A DNA stretch of 64,000 nt from contig NC_037591.1 of NCBI RefSeq assembly GCF_003073045.1, positions 24,833,319-24,897,318 of the forward strand. Direction: 5' to 3'. Position 1 is the stretch's first letter. The number at the start of each line of letters is the position of its first letter. Positions 12,420 through 26,400 of this stretch are shown one piece after another. This DNA comes from Pomacea canaliculata (taxonomy: Eukaryota > Mollusca > Gastropoda > Architaenioglossa > Ampullariidae). A program made the position numbers and the translations under genes. The notes beneath the pieces were generated by a model. That model searched no databases and was not told the DNA's origin. It saw only the letters and a list, made by a program, of their open reading frames with translations.

Positions 12420-15400
12420 TACTCACACTCACGCCACCTCTGTAAAGCAATATTAAAAATAGGCAACAGACTCACTGAATAAAAAGATGTCGACTTTTAT
12501 GGCTGGGCCCTCAGAAAGAGAAGTTCTTGATTTTTTTTTTTTTTTTTCAAAAATGAGCTTGTATAAACTTGCTAATCAAATAATCATTTAATATGGCGGC
12601 AATCCACCCGTCCATATGTATTTTGTCTTTTTAATATTTCTGTTTGCTGCAACAAACCTGAGGATGTCACAGGGTTTGCGGCAGATGAGATGTGTTTTCG
12701 TGTCGCCAGATCCCGCTCTACTCGATACAGTCAATAAAATGCGCGACATCTGTCTTGACTGCCTTTCTGTTCGCTATGTACACCCCTCCAGGCACTCCCC
12801 TGCCAACTTAATGTGTCGAGCTTTTATTTTTAGTAGATTTCAAGCTTCTACCGACACACACAGTCTCTCTCACTCTACTCACCCCCACCCACACACGCGG
12901 AGGAGAGGGGGAGTGATGTTTTACACCGAGACAGCAACTACACATGCGGAGGAACAGGGGGAGGAGAGAAAGAAAAGCAGGGCGAAAGTCACGACAAGCC
13001 GCCGCTCGCTCTTCAGCCGTCACGCTGGGTCGACTTGCCTGCAGTATGTCATCGAACGAGTGCAACAACGACAATCACGACAACGTGATGATAATCACCA
13101 TCGTCAGGCGACAGTCTCAAACTACACCCATCACAAAGTACAAAGTACAGTTATCCCATGTGACACAATTCTATCTTTTCTCTTTCAAGATTGTCATGAA
13201 CACCTACATTGTTAGCACACGGGTTTAAAGCAATTATCACCAATTAGGCCATTAGGGCACTTCAGTTTCATTAGACATCAACTCTAAAGATTATACTGTA
13301 CCAAAAAAAACACCCATAGAAAATCCAGTGAGAACAAAAAGCTAGGAAAATGAATAAATTATGTATATTTAAAAAAGATATATAATGAGGATCACAATGA
13401 TGTTATTATTACTTGCTAGGGTTTTCACCCCCTGCTCACTGTTCCAGTCACCTGCAAGTTTATCAAACAAAAGCTTGCAGGCTGTCACTTGATACATCAG
13501 CATCTAGACAAATATCCAGCTGCTGAAGGATCTGAATGTGAAATATGCACCGGTTTTAACTATCATTTTGAAGTACTAAGATACTGAAGTTTGGAAGGTC
13601 TGCCATATGCACCTAACAAAAAGGGCTAGTCATAATCATACATCTGTTTGTAAATTGCTTCTGTCTATATAATATATGCCGATATATCTTGATCAAAAAG
13701 CATGCTGAAATCAGAAAAAGTAGAACCTACTATTTGCATATGGAGATCACATATCCCCACCTTCGGATAACATGTAATTTATATTTGCAAATTTTGCAAC
13801 AGAAAAATGACTGAAACTTTAAAATTGAAATGTGCATGAACATCTCATTACTTGCATGACAATTATATTTAACTGTTGACAGATATTACCTGCTTCAGTG
13901 ATTTCAAAAATTTCCTCAAGAAAATAAAATCCTTTTAAGATGAGATTCTTTCCAACTTATTGTTCCATTAAATGCAAGGACACATGTGGTTTATCTAAAT
14001 GATGTACTGCCAAATATAAAAAAATAAAACTCACTGACAGGATAGAGCACTTTATTATCAAGTAGGGTTAATGACAGAAAATGCATTAGCAAAGGGGAAA
14101 AAATAAGGTTATACTTACAAATCACCCAAAGATCAGCAGTAGCAATCACAGATTAAGCAACTGAGCATGAGAGGTCTACTCTGCTCACTAAGCTGACATT
14201 GACCTTTTTTTCATCCTGCACCTGATGCTCAAAAGCATGTGCCCTGATGGGTTAGCTGAAAGTAATTGATAAGATTACAAATAGGTAGGGTCAGAGATAA
14301 TTGGGAGAGATAGATGGAAAGGAGTGTGTATGACTGTGTATGTGTAAAGAAGATAAATAGGGGGTGGGATGAGAGAAAGAGATGATGAAAACACCTGAGA
14401 ATATTGTGAGGATGTTTTTATGCGTTTTATGCCTGAATATAGAGCACAAAGCCTAAGCAAAAATCCTAGCCATAAAACTAACACTAAATAAATAATTCCT
14501 ATGGGTCTAAAAAAAGGACTTTATTCAGACTGATAGCTTCTGTAACATCATCCGATGTGTGTCATGCACACCAACAATAGGGCAGAGCTTGTCTGCCATG
14601 CTTATCACAACATGCAAGTGAGTCATGACACTTGTGGTGGAGAAACAACTGCCATAATCTATGTTGCATTCTTTCCCCAGTACTTATTTTATATTGCAGA
14701 TGTGATACTTAAAAATGTTCATGCCAATTTAAGAGAATGATTAATTCTAAAAGATCATTCTGAATAACAATCTTACTAATTACTGGCACACAGATTATGG
14801 GACTTCTCAAGCAAATTGTATTTTCATTATGCAACTGGTTTAAAAAGTATATAAAGGTTAATATGATAGGAAATAAAAGTGCCAGTTTATTGTAATATCA
14901 GTTAGGAAATCTAAACAATAGGAATTGTTTACATATATTAAACAAACTCAGATCTACTGACGTAGAAGTAGCCAAGTTCAGACATGACTGCTGACTGCAC
15001 TAGTCCATAATGAAGACATGAATTAGGAACAATTTGTACAGAACAAGGTCATTAAAATGTATGTCAAAATGTATGTCTGCCTGTATCTTTTTTGCAAAAA
15101 ATTTTATTAGCAATTTTAAGAGAATTCAAAATGCAATATTGTTTAGAAAAATTCAGCTGTAAGAAAATAAACAATATCTAGTAAGTGTCAAATACTGAAT
15201 TCATTGATGAGATCCTAAGTAGGGCATATGAGAGCTTTTAATCTGTCTGCAAGGGCTGCTTGATAATAGTTGTTGGCATTTTACACTGGGTTATGGTAAT
15301 CGAAGTAATGTAGAATGATCCTGTTAGATGCCAGATAATTTGAGAGATAAAAATTCTATAGTTAAGTTAAAACAATATTAATTTGGAGCACATATGGTAT

Positions 15401-16830
15401 TTCTGGTGTTGATTTATCGTTTCCTTATCATATTTGATATCATAATATTTGTGAAATTATCTTTTACTAAATAAATTTTCAACACAAATTCAATTAAAAT
15501 GTACGGGCACTGTTCCACCTGCAAAATTATTCCATGGATATTCTCGTGGGAGAAATTTCAAACTAATGCCTGTTTACATGATGTGGGTTAGTGCAGAAGT
15601 GTCTTGTCAACATGTCTGAACCATGGTAAAATTCAGTTAACATTGGGCTGTGGCAGTAAACTTGACTCAATTGAAGGTAAATATTGATAGCAGTTTCCAA
15701 ACGATGAAGAGAGCAGAGCTGTCACAGTCGATTAATGGATTAGTTCGTTCGTGTGCACGCATGGAATCAGGTGTTATTTTGCTGCTAGTCATGCACATCC
15801 AGTGACTACACAAGATGGAGGGGAGGTAAACCCAAACTTTAAAAATGTCGGCCGACGTGTACACAGACCAGGTGAAAAAAACCTTTATGATTGAAGTGTT
15901 AGCAACCGAGTGCCTCATTCGCATGGTGAAACTCAACGATCAACGACTAGCGGTCCTCCGCATGCGTTTTGTTGACATCTCACTGACAGCTAAGTCAGTG
16001 CTTGTGTGGTATTTCTAGGCCGGAGTAAATCATCGACGTGTGGTATTTTCGTACACGAGCGAGAGGTGGGCGGGTAAAAACTGTAAATGCGTATAGGATA
16101 TCTCTAGAGGAGACCAAACGAAACTGTAATACCAATGATGATAAAGGATAATGTAAACAGTTGTGCTTGACCTGATTTTTTTTTTTTTTTTTTAAAAGGA
16201 AAGTGCCCGTATTAGTCCTACACGCGTGATTCGTGTGGTCTTGAAGTCTTCGTACGTGTACATGGAGTAGAGGGCTGCCAAACCTGGCATCATTATAACC
16301 TGGTTGTGGAACTGATAAAATTATCTCCCGATGACAGCCATTATAGGTTTGGATGATTGTAATGCTGTATTTTTTAGAGAAAGAGGAAAGACAATGAGAA
16401 GAGTGAACTTACGGCGTAGTTAAGGGGAACAAACTTTTGTCAAATCAACCTTACCAGCGACAAGAATTATCTACCTTTCTGCGTCACGGTACCTTGCATC
16501 TGATGTTCGCACATTTATTTTATTTATTTTTTTGTCCCCTTCCCCACCTCTCATAAACACTTCAATGTTTTTTTAATTTAAAAATCAACAGAAAATGTTA
16601 TCATATTGTTGCTGAATGCGTGTGCGTCATATGTTTATTTAAGCTCAGTGGCTTCAATCATATACAAATATCGTCTCGGGACTTACGCTTAACCTGGTAA
16701 ATCAAAATTAAATATTGATAATTAAACACCAACAAGGTCATTATATAATACTAAAAAAATAATATGCATTTCAACTATTTTATTGGGATTTTCAAGAAGA
16801 AATTATCTTGGTGTCACTGGGTTCCTGCAT
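12420..16830. other. AT-rich spacer, no gene recognised
   Basis: Between the sulfotransferase start and the ZP-A 3' end I found no coding frame with a domain. Two patches are less AT-rich: about 12680-13080, with CA-rich runs, and about 15700-16060. The longest open frame (12616-13215, plus) has biased, repeat-driven composition. The promoter of the sulfotransferase presumably lies in the first few hundred bases, but no specific element stands out. Confidence 0.4.
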
Positions 16831-16840
16831 TCGACTGTAA

Positions 16841-19800
16841 TCACAGAAATGCTTTCTTTGAGGAGCAAACTTTCTTGACCATGCACACACATAGTGCAGT
16901 TGTCAGCGATGTCAGCGTCACCAAGGTGATAGCTAGAATGATCCTGAACTCTGCTGTTTCCGTACAAAGGTCAAAATCACTCGTCCGTGTGATAATGTCT
17001 GGAAAAGTCATCATCATCATCATCATCATTGAATTTGAATGGCTATATGTTACATGATTTTTTTTTTTTTGGTACACAAGGCTTGCTTAATGAGGCTGGT
17101 CAAGATTGTTAACAATATCAATGGCCTTTCACAAAGACCTATACTCTGGAGCTCTAACGGTTAAAAGGAATCAGTATGATCACAGACCTTCGCACCCACT
17201 ACATCACCGTTTCCAAATGCTACCCTCTGGGCGTAGATGGAAACAGCTGGTTGCCAAGAAGAGTGCTTTTGCCAAGTCCTTCATATCAATTATGATATTA
17301 CTATTGAAAGGGGGCCAACAAATGTACCGCGCGCGTGTGTGTGATAATTATTGCAAGAAGGGAAATTTAAGAGCGAGTGTCGTAACTGTAGAGGTGTGTG
17401 GAATGCGACAGCACGTGGTTTGAATTTTTGCTTACCTAAAGCCCAAACAAAAAAAAAATTATATATCTGTTGTAAACAGAAATAGACAATAAAGAAATTG
17501 TACTTTATATTTTACAAAAGTAGTTCTCAGAGTTTAAATTATTTTGCACATTTCATTTATTCAAAGATTCGGGGCATGCGCAAAACTGCGAGTCGAAAGA
17601 AAGGTGCGGTTGTATCTCTACCTTGCTGTGCTTCCTGATCGCGCTCCCGCACTCGAATATATGAAGTGATGTGGTAAGACTGATTATTTGGATGGGTGTT
17701 CTCGCTTGCCATCCTCTTTTGTCTCGGAGACCCACAGCTCTGTGACGACACACGACAGACAGTTGGAATGTCTCCTCATATATGTTGCAATGAGTATTCA
17801 TTTCAGAAAGACAAATAATGAGAGAAATAAAATGAGGCAAAAGAACAAAATGAAGTATTTCTAGCATGGAGCGTTGTAACAGAGGAATGAAGGTAGAAAG
17901 AACTGACCAAAAAAACAAAAAGAAATTAATAGCAAACAATGTGAGAAGGCCAAAAGACTGGCTGACTGTCGAAGTCAGTGGCTAAATGAATACGCACCTG
18001 TCGACATCGTTCAGCGTCGTAGGCACACAGCCGGATACCTGACAGTTAATATAGAGGACAGGTGAGAAGGTATATCGAATGACTCTGAAGCCAAGAGTCA
18101 CAGATTTGCCTTGATTGTTGATGGACATGCCAAGAGGAGGCAGCACACACCTGTTAAAAATTAACAATTATGGGATTGACTTTGCTGACATTTGTTCAAA
18201 ATAAATAACAGTGCTGTCGGTTGTTTCTAAACAGGAACTGATTACTGGCTAAAAGACACTATCCAGGAAAGCGAAACCAATTTATATACTCTGTTTGTTC
18301 GTAAATCCTATTCGTGGACCATAAGATAATAGTTTAATAGATAACGCTGCTGCTGCTTTTTTATAATTTTATTCTTTGATTTTTGTGTAATAGAAACATT
18401 TTGTTTGCCATATACTGAAATAGTAACACTTCTAGATATTTAAAAGTATCTAAATTATGTAAATGAAGTAAGACTACAAAAACAACATTAAAAAACAAAC
18501 TATTAAAACAAAGTTTTAAGACAGGAATATACAAACCCAGACTGATCCAGCAGATCCGTGAAATACTTGGCCTCTTCACGACTGTGTGAATCAAGCAGCG
18601 TGCAACGTTTGACAATCATGTCTGCCAGACCTTACAAACAAAGACAAGAGAACACTGTTGCAACATGAAGCAGCAAAACTGTCGAGTTGACAAGACATTT
18701 GAATGAGCTGAAAAAGTAATGTAATATGGAGGGCAAAGGAACCAAACAGTAGCTTACAAAGTGTGATGTAACACCATCAGCAATGTAAACACAGATGAGA
18801 ATGCACATTGTTGGCGGGGAGAATGTCCATATCGTGTAAATAGTGTTAACTGCTGATCTTAGGCGTTTGAGTGATGAAACCTTGCTTCGTCTTTGTCAGA
18901 AAACTAAATTTTTCAGGTCAGCCTTCGGGAGGAATAATGCAGTCTCCTCCAAGTTCCATTTGAACTTTATTTTTGTAGCAGAAAATGTCCGTTGGAATCT
19001 TAATCTGCCTGCAGTAGTAAACATCTTGAGGATGTGCTCAGAATTTTGGTCTTCTCGGCTTCTCGGCCGCAGAAAGAGATTGGTGAGGATGCTAGCTTTA
19101 CCTTTTTGAAGATGTGAGCGTTCATGAGCTGTCACGAAAGAAGCAAGCGAACGACACAAGTTTCGTTTCTCTTCGTCTCCATCAGTGCTGGTAACTCCAG
19201 TGAATGTTTCGGTAGCCGCTTCCATTTCTCTCACTGAGTCTCTGCTTTGATATCTTTGTGTCTGAGGTTAAACGAGATGATTTTGACGGTTGGAGGAAGT
19301 AATCTTTGATGTTTGTGCGGCTTTTTGGGAGGAAGGAGGGCGTTTGAACTGCGTTGTGGTTACCTGATGTTTCGGTTAGGCTGATTTGGAAGAAGAGTAT
19401 GTCCCCAACGTTTACCACTGACTCTGAAGGAAGTGGCCTCATCTCTTCGTCCAGAAGCTTGTACACGAAGTTCTCCGACGTGTCCGTCCAAGTCCCATGA
19501 GGCAACAAACTGAAATAATTATACAACATGCATGCGTGCACGCACACACACACATGTTTAAAGTTTGTCACAAAGAGTGTCTTGAGAAAAAAACAACAGC
19601 GTTTAAGAATCAACATCTCTTCTAGCGGCATAGGTAGATCACATATCAACATCCTCGAATTAAAACGTTTTATCTGTTAACTGTCTGAAGGAGACAATTT
19701 ACATCCCATTTATTTCCTTTCATTTGACTTTCATTTTTTTTTTTCATTTTTTGTTTATCACAATTTCAATTTCCTTTTTCTCAGAACCACTTTCTATACA

Positions 19801-22442
19801 TAGGCGATTTTTCTATAATTTGTTGATGATAACACTAGCGATGAAAATGACAAGTCAGCTGTTTATGACGTCACTGACCTAGGGTCGAGGCGCTGAGTCT
19901 CGAGGTCAGCTGTGAACTCGCGAAACTGGACGGGAGGATAGTCGCACTTGAACTCCACAATTTCATCATAGTCTCTCAGACCCTCGGGTGAATATTGTAC
20001 GATGAAGTACACTCGTTGAGACATCTGTCCAAGAGAAATGACAGACTACATGTAGCTGCATGTTGTCATGTTTGTGTTTGGTATTGAGTGATGTACTTGT
20101 CAGACTGAGTCAACCATCTCTCAAATCCTGCCGCAATATTTGCAGGTACTGGACATACTTGTGGTCTTCTAGATCATACACTTACAATTATCTTTGTAAG
20201 TTTATTGGCCTATCGTGAAGAGAAGGGACACGATACCTTTACCTCTCTCTCTCTCTCTCGCTCTCTCACAAACACACACACAAACGCATGCATGCTTTCC
20301 CCAGTAAAACAGTGTTTAGTTATTACAAGTTTATCCTCGTCAGTCATGGTCATATCTGCTGGACAGGATCCCCCTTGTTTACGAAAATACTCCCAGCCTC
20401 CATAGCCTCCCCACGACGGATCCAAGTCGTTGGGATTCGTTTGTGACCAGGTCCTTCCGGCACTGAGGATTGTTGTAGTTGCCGAGACTGCAGACAAAGA
20501 CCTTCCACCCATCACATGTAAACTAAAATAGACACGAACATGTTCTTCCTGGATTTGTTTTTGAAATTCTGTATTTATTTTTTCAACAGAAGCTTGTCTT
20601 TTGCAAACGACCTTCAAACATGTATTACTTTACAATACCTACTTTAAACAATACGGTAAGGCCGCAAGACAGTTGTGCGCCTTGAAGACACATCTGTGTG
20701 TTTAATGAGACATTAAAAGTAAAATAATAAATTAAAGAAAGAAGGTAAGAAGAAAATGATAACCAAGAGGACTGAGAGTGATTTCTAAAGATTGGTTCCA
20801 TTAGAAAACAAAGTCAATATAACTAATCAAGACCTGTATGAGAACCAAGAGGCATAACCAAGTGCTTCTACCACTTCTTTCCCTTCCTCCCCAAATAAAA
20901 AATAGTATGAGATCGTAAACAAATTAACAAAATATTCAGTTAGTCATGAAGGAATTGCACATGTTAATGGACACAAGAAATTACATGTTCGGAAATATAC
21001 ATACCTCAGGCGATAAATATAGCCGACAAAATTGCCGTACGGTACGATGTTATAGGCGATGCGGTCCACAAAGCATTTGAACTGAACTGCCATCAAGACA
21101 ACAACATGTTGTCAACAAGAGACCCTACATCATTTCAAGGCTGGATAATGGTGGAGGGTGGTGAATGTTTTCTCGGTGTGTCCTAGCACCGTCCTTCAGT
21201 CACTCTCTTAATTAGTTCGTCTCTTACTTAGAAGATTTTTTTTTTTTAAATAATTTAAATAATAATTCAAAATATATAATTATATTAAAATGATCAATGA
21301 AAGCCACTGATATATAGTTAATCATTAAATAAATGTCATATAGTAAAGTATTATAGATTGATTTGAAACTTTAAACGATACTATCAGAATGTCATAGCAA
21401 AACAATATTTCTGATTTTAAAAAAATTAAAACAAATATGATTTTTCATAGCCTTAAATACGGTAAGGTAAATAAAACTCTTTGATGACTGGTTTCTTTTT
21501 CTTAGTCAGCCAGAAGATATAAAAAAAAAATTCATGGAAACAGGAAACTTTAAGTAAAACCAGTGAATCTGCTAGTTTTAGATAAGTGGAAAGGTTTTGC
21601 TCGTCCTTACATCTGTCCTGCTCACACCGGGGCCCTGTCCTGCCATCCTCACACACGCACACCGCTGGCTGGCCGCTCTGTGCAGTCAAGCATGTCTTCG
21701 ACATGCACCCCAACTCTGCACGGCAGCTGACGTCCCCTGTACAGTAACAGTTGTCGTACGTTGATGGATAGCTTGGAGAAATAAATGGATAATCATGGGA
21801 TAACTGGATCAGTGGGTGAGCGGAAGACATACAATGTATTTGGCTGGATGGATGGGAGTAATGATGACTGGATGAATAGTTGCGAGATAACTGAAATAAT
21901 TGATTACAGGATGACTTGACGACTGGGTCTATGGGTGACAAGACCGATGGATGGATAGAATAATTATTTTTGCCCACCTTCTGCATAATCTGACGATGAA
22001 TACATGCAGTTGAGACCCCAGGAATTCACGCAAACGCAGTGGCCGTCTGCTTGACACCTGCCGCCGTTCTGACATTCACTTCCGGGTCGATGGCAGTCGA
22101 AGCCGCCCTGACCTGCAATCATTCCGATGCTGGACGAATCTGGGCTCATCAGGAGACACCTGAAGTTTCTTATTGCCGGTTTCAAAAGTGACAATCATTT
22201 CAACACTGCTGTACATACTTTTCCTGTACCATGGAAGAATTTTTGTTTATCCCGTTGAAAACTTATCTTGCAGCAAACAATAAAAATAATCTTACTTAAC
22301 AGAGATTTAGAAAAGGCTAAACAACAAAACATTGATGTCGGCCTGTCCAAAGTTTTATGTCTATATTATTTGCAAGGTAATAGTTCTTACCTATTCCCCA
22401 GCACAAAACATTCACAAGCGCAAAGAAAGGAAGTGCTGCCAT
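16841..22442 (-). CDS. ZP-A: EGF-like / zona pellucida domain type I membrane protein
   Basis: Eleven exons on the minus strand: 22442-22391 (signal peptide MAALPFFALVNVLCWG), 22112-21978 and 21736-21611 (two EGF-like repeats), 21086-21005 and 20522-20327 (ZP-N, uniquely split), 20024-19879, 19509-19364, 18630-18537, 18150-17998 (ZP-C), 17737-17622 (dibasic site PRQKR) and 16953-16841 (transmembrane helix from IILAITLVTLTSLTTAL and tail CMVKKVCSSKKAFL). All phases close, giving 452 aa. ZP-N has KCFVDRIAYNIVPYGNFVG and a VYFIVQYSPEGLRDYDEIVE block; ZP-C has VLYINCQVSGC. A polyadenylation signal AATAAA lies at 16784-16779. ZP modules normally polymerise into extracellular filaments after cleavage at the dibasic site. 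ZP-N here has only three of the four cysteines that its paralogs keep, so one is probably unpaired. The exact biological role is unknown. Confidence 0.85.
17106..17312 (+). mobile_element. LINE reverse-transcriptase C-terminal remnant
   Basis: The plus-strand frame contains HPLHHRFQMLPSGRRWK followed by a basic segment and SFISIMILLLK. This matches the usual tail of LINE ORF2 proteins of the jockey/CR1-like groups (HPL...F..LPSGRR...SF.P..I.LLN). Another frame just upstream reads RLVKIVNNINGLSQ, like the preceding part of that tail, so the copy is frameshifted and short. It lies inside the last intron of ZP-A in antisense orientation. The clade cannot be told from this fragment. Confidence 0.5.
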
Positions 22443-23401
22443 TTTGTTTCCTGCCAAGCTTCTGTCAACTCATGAAAGCGAGGCTCTGAATAAAGTACAA
22501 CACACTGGGTTGCTTGGGAGGAAGCTGTCCTTTAGATATGGAAATGAGTGGGCTGGGCGTTTGCTTTTGATTTAGTAGTGGAGACAAAATTTACTGCTTT
22601 CTTTTTTCTTTTAATTTTTAACTTGTAGATGGGAAACGTCTATCCTCAGTCAGTCCTCATCTTCGGTCCTCACGTTGTCACGTGTAGTCTGGGTCTGTCT
22701 CTAAGCCCCTCCTGTCACCTCTAAGCTGTTGAGCAATTTAACTTCCCTCTTTATACTCCACACTACAAAAGACAGAAGCTATTTGTATAGCAAGTCGCCC
22801 CGATGTCAACCCATGCGTGAGAGAATAATATAGATGGGGGCAGTCTTCAGAAGCGGCAGCTCTGATTTCACATTGTTCATTCATTAAAGTAGAACAACGA
22901 AAAAGGGGTTAAATATATATATATATATATATATATGTATAAAACACAGAAAAGAAGACTGGTTAAAAATAGGCAAATGACTGTATGTGTTCCCATTTTT
23001 TCTGAAGTGCGCCTAAATGTTACTAAATATATTTATCTTCGTGTATTTCTCTCAAAAGAGTTGTTGTTAGGGTAGCTTTCGGTACGTGGATTCTCATCTG
23101 AGAACTGAGCAATGAGAGAAAACAGGAAAGACACGTACAAACGAACATACACACATGTTCGCGCACGCACACACACAGGCACATATAAGTGCTCGGATGT
23201 AATCAGATTTTCACGATTATTTAAAACAGAAACGGCCATGTTTTTACTTTTTATTGCTTTCAAAGTCGGTTGCTTATAATCCAAGATTGACTAAAATCCT
23301 GATATCATTATTTCATCTGTAAGCGTTCTTGGCAGTTGGAAACGGAGGCGGGGTTGAATGAGAAGCGTATGTTGCTGATCTACAATCTCCAGCGATGTCA
23401 A
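22443..23401. other. ZP-A / ZP-B spacer (ZP-A promoter side)
   Basis: This spacer of about 960 bp separates the 3' end of ZP-B from the 5' end of ZP-A. It should hold the ZP-A promoter. No clear TATA-Inr arrangement was recognised. It also contains a (TA)n microsatellite and a CA-rich run near 23150-23185. Confidence 0.4.
22911..22937. repeat. (TA)n microsatellite
   Basis: About thirteen uninterrupted AT dinucleotides in the spacer between ZP-A and ZP-B. Confidence 0.9.
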
Positions 23402-26400
23402 TTATTTATGGCGAGACCAGAAACGAACCGCCCCACCAACAGCCAGCGCGATGACAGCCGCCACAGTCGCCACAGCCGCCATTGCCAGCAAGGCCGAGAA
23501 CTCGGATGTCTTCAGGCAGCCTTTGAAGGAGGGCGCTGCTGCAGAGCAGAGAACACGTTGTGATGTAGAATATTACATAACTAGCTTTGTAAGACTGTTG
23601 ATAACCTTGGTATGTTACTGACGAGTAAGTTTTAACAAACATCGTTGTTGCGTTTGAGACTTCTGGTGAAGTTTACACCGGCTTTGCAGGAGTGGTGCCT
23701 TCCAAATTAATTTTACACTGGTTCCCTCTTCCACACCCTCCCGTTACATTCCAGATACATGCTTCGGGATATAGGCATAAACATGTAACATTTTTGTATA
23801 TGTAACTGTGCTGACCTAGCCGAGTGCTGTCACGTGACGGCTTCAGTTTCAATGTAACGGCGTAACCCTGAGAGTGAGTGCTGGTCACTGTTCCCGTGGT
23901 GACATCGCGACGCTGTCTGGAGGGATCCTGACACTGAAACACAAAACCCAGAGAGATGGAAGGTTAAGGAACGAACTTTCACCGTCCGGCAAGTAAGACT
24001 GGATTGCATCCGGCGGACGAACTTTAGGGAAAGATGGAAGAAGTTAGTGATGTGACCATTAAAGTAGCCAGGACTGCGTGTGTTTGTTACCTTCCTCCCT
24101 CGGGTCAGACCATGAGCTAACAGTTTGGTCTCTAAAGAAGAAAAGAAAATATGGGTCGGTACAAAAGACTCGTTAATGATATTTGTTTTGACTGACGTCT
24201 ATTGAACATCCACACAGTCGTTGTTTCTTTAGTCCTAATGATAGGGGAAAACCTCCGAACCGCTCATTCAAAGATCGAGATTTGACTATATTAAGATTTT
24301 AATACTTGAATCAAAAAAGTAACTTCTGCCGTCTGTGAACATAAGGACTGGAGAATGAAGGCAAGGACTGAAACACCGAATAAGTCGGACAGAAGGGAGG
24401 AGACACATCACGAGACATGGAGAAAAAAGATGAGGGAACTCGCCGAGCAAAGAGCTTGGACTCGACAGGCGCTGATGTTGAAGACGAGGTGGAGCTTGTC
24501 GGACTGTCGGAAGCGGAAAGCACGAAGATGTACTTTGACGAAGTTGGGCGACTTCTCTATAGTGGGTACAGCTCCCGGCATGGCGATGCACCTGCAAGAC
24601 TGACATACTTCATTGAGCTGCCTGACTGGCAGACTTCAGTCAACCTCACTGACTTCACTCACCTACACATCTCATCATCATCATCATCATCTTATTCTTT
24701 ACTTCCAGCTTCATGTTCAGAAGACTACTCCAAGACATCTACTGACCCATTCTCTACCAGAATGGTAGGTTGAATGCCGGAGGTGATGTCGCTTGGAAAG
24801 GCTGTGACGTCCGTAACACCAAGTGTTAGATCGTCTGAAAAGGAAATGTCAAAGAAAGTGTCAGTCTTAAAAAAGATAATTTATTTATTATTCATCACCT
24901 CTGCCTAATGTTGAAGACACTGGCATATTGCGTTGAAGAAGTAAGTAGAATGTTTTGTTAGGACTAAATCTTGTATACATGTACCAAACAATGAGAAGAC
25001 CATTTTCTGAGCTACTCACGTATTAATTATATTGTTTAACTTTTATAAACAGTCTCTTGCTCTCCAAACACGAAGCAAAATGTCATGGCTAATTAATTTA
25101 TTTGATTTTTGTTATCTGCGATTGTTAGTAGACTGTAAATTATTAGTAGACAAATGTTGTCAATACTAGAAAATATTCTAAACAATATAAGACATTTTCT
25201 AATATTAATATTTCTATATTTAGATAAAATACCGACAGAAATAATCGACAGACTCTAATATGTTTGCATGAAAAACCTTTCTGATACAATGGTCCATCTG
25301 TAGAAGTGACCAACGAGACTGACAGAATGGAGAGAAGACACTCTGATAGTCCGAAGTTCCTTTTCTTTGGCCAGTTATATTTATTCGTTATTTGCATTTT
25401 AAAAAGTTGAATAAATTTTAGTTAACAAGTCGAGAAAGTTACTCAGAATCGGTATTTGACTGAAAGGGAACTCGATGATAATGGTCTCCCCGATGTCCAG
25501 AGCTGTTTGAAGCGGAAGTGGCTGTCCTTCTGACGTCAGCACCTTCATGTCACCAAACGAACCTTGAGTAGCCGTTCTAGTATGCAAATCCAACTTCCTA
25601 TAGGAAATATCGATAAGTTCTTGTCAACACAGACCTGGAGCACTCTAGTACAAGTAAATAAAACGAAAAAAGGAAATCTGTCCTAGTAACATGGATGATG
25701 TTTTCACGCCGTTAAACTGGGACTTCTGCCATTTTGTAACAAAAAATTTGATACTCGAATTGTTGTTGTTTAGATCTCGCAATACTTTGATGTTTGTGTT
25801 GTATTCTTGTACATTGGACCATATTATATCTTATTTCCGCGCTTGAATGAAAATGCATATTAAGAGGAATGGTGCAAGATGGATGAATAGCAAAAAGCAC
25901 TTTCGTCACATGACCTGTCTGGCTGGTGGAGTGGACGAACCTCCACACTCGTCTGGACATCGTTGCTGTTCTGTGTGTTAAACTTGCACTTCAGGCTGAC
26001 CACACTGTCGTACTCGGACACCCTGAGGGGACTCTGGTAGTTCATCATGTAGTGCAGGGTATACACTGAGTACACGCCCTGCCAACAGACCAATCACTGC
26101 TTCCTGTGTCAACGATGTACATTAGTATCATTCAGAGGTGTTTACCTCCTTCACGCCCTGCATCCATTACTCATGATCTTCTGGTGATCTTTCCCTCCTA
26201 CCAACCTTATATTCTTCCTCATTGTATTTGTCTTTAAGTTTGTTTTTCTTTAGTCTTCATTGTCCCCATGTTTTACATAACACTCATATTCTTAAGCAAA
26301 TGACATAATTTCGTGTTTTTAACGTTTTTAACCGTAAACAAGAAAACAAACACGCAGAGAACAACTTAGTGTCTATTCTTGTGGTTTTGTACTGCTGATG

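Noticed and set aside
12616-13215. 199-aa plus-strand open frame
   Set aside because: Composition driven by CA/CG-rich low-complexity sequence, no domain, no splice context.
20385-20520. Alternative reading of a ZP-A exon containing a Cys-rich string (CDGWKVFVCSLGNYNN)
   Set aside because: Looks attractive, but it ends in a stop and breaks phase with both neighbours; the other frame closes perfectly.
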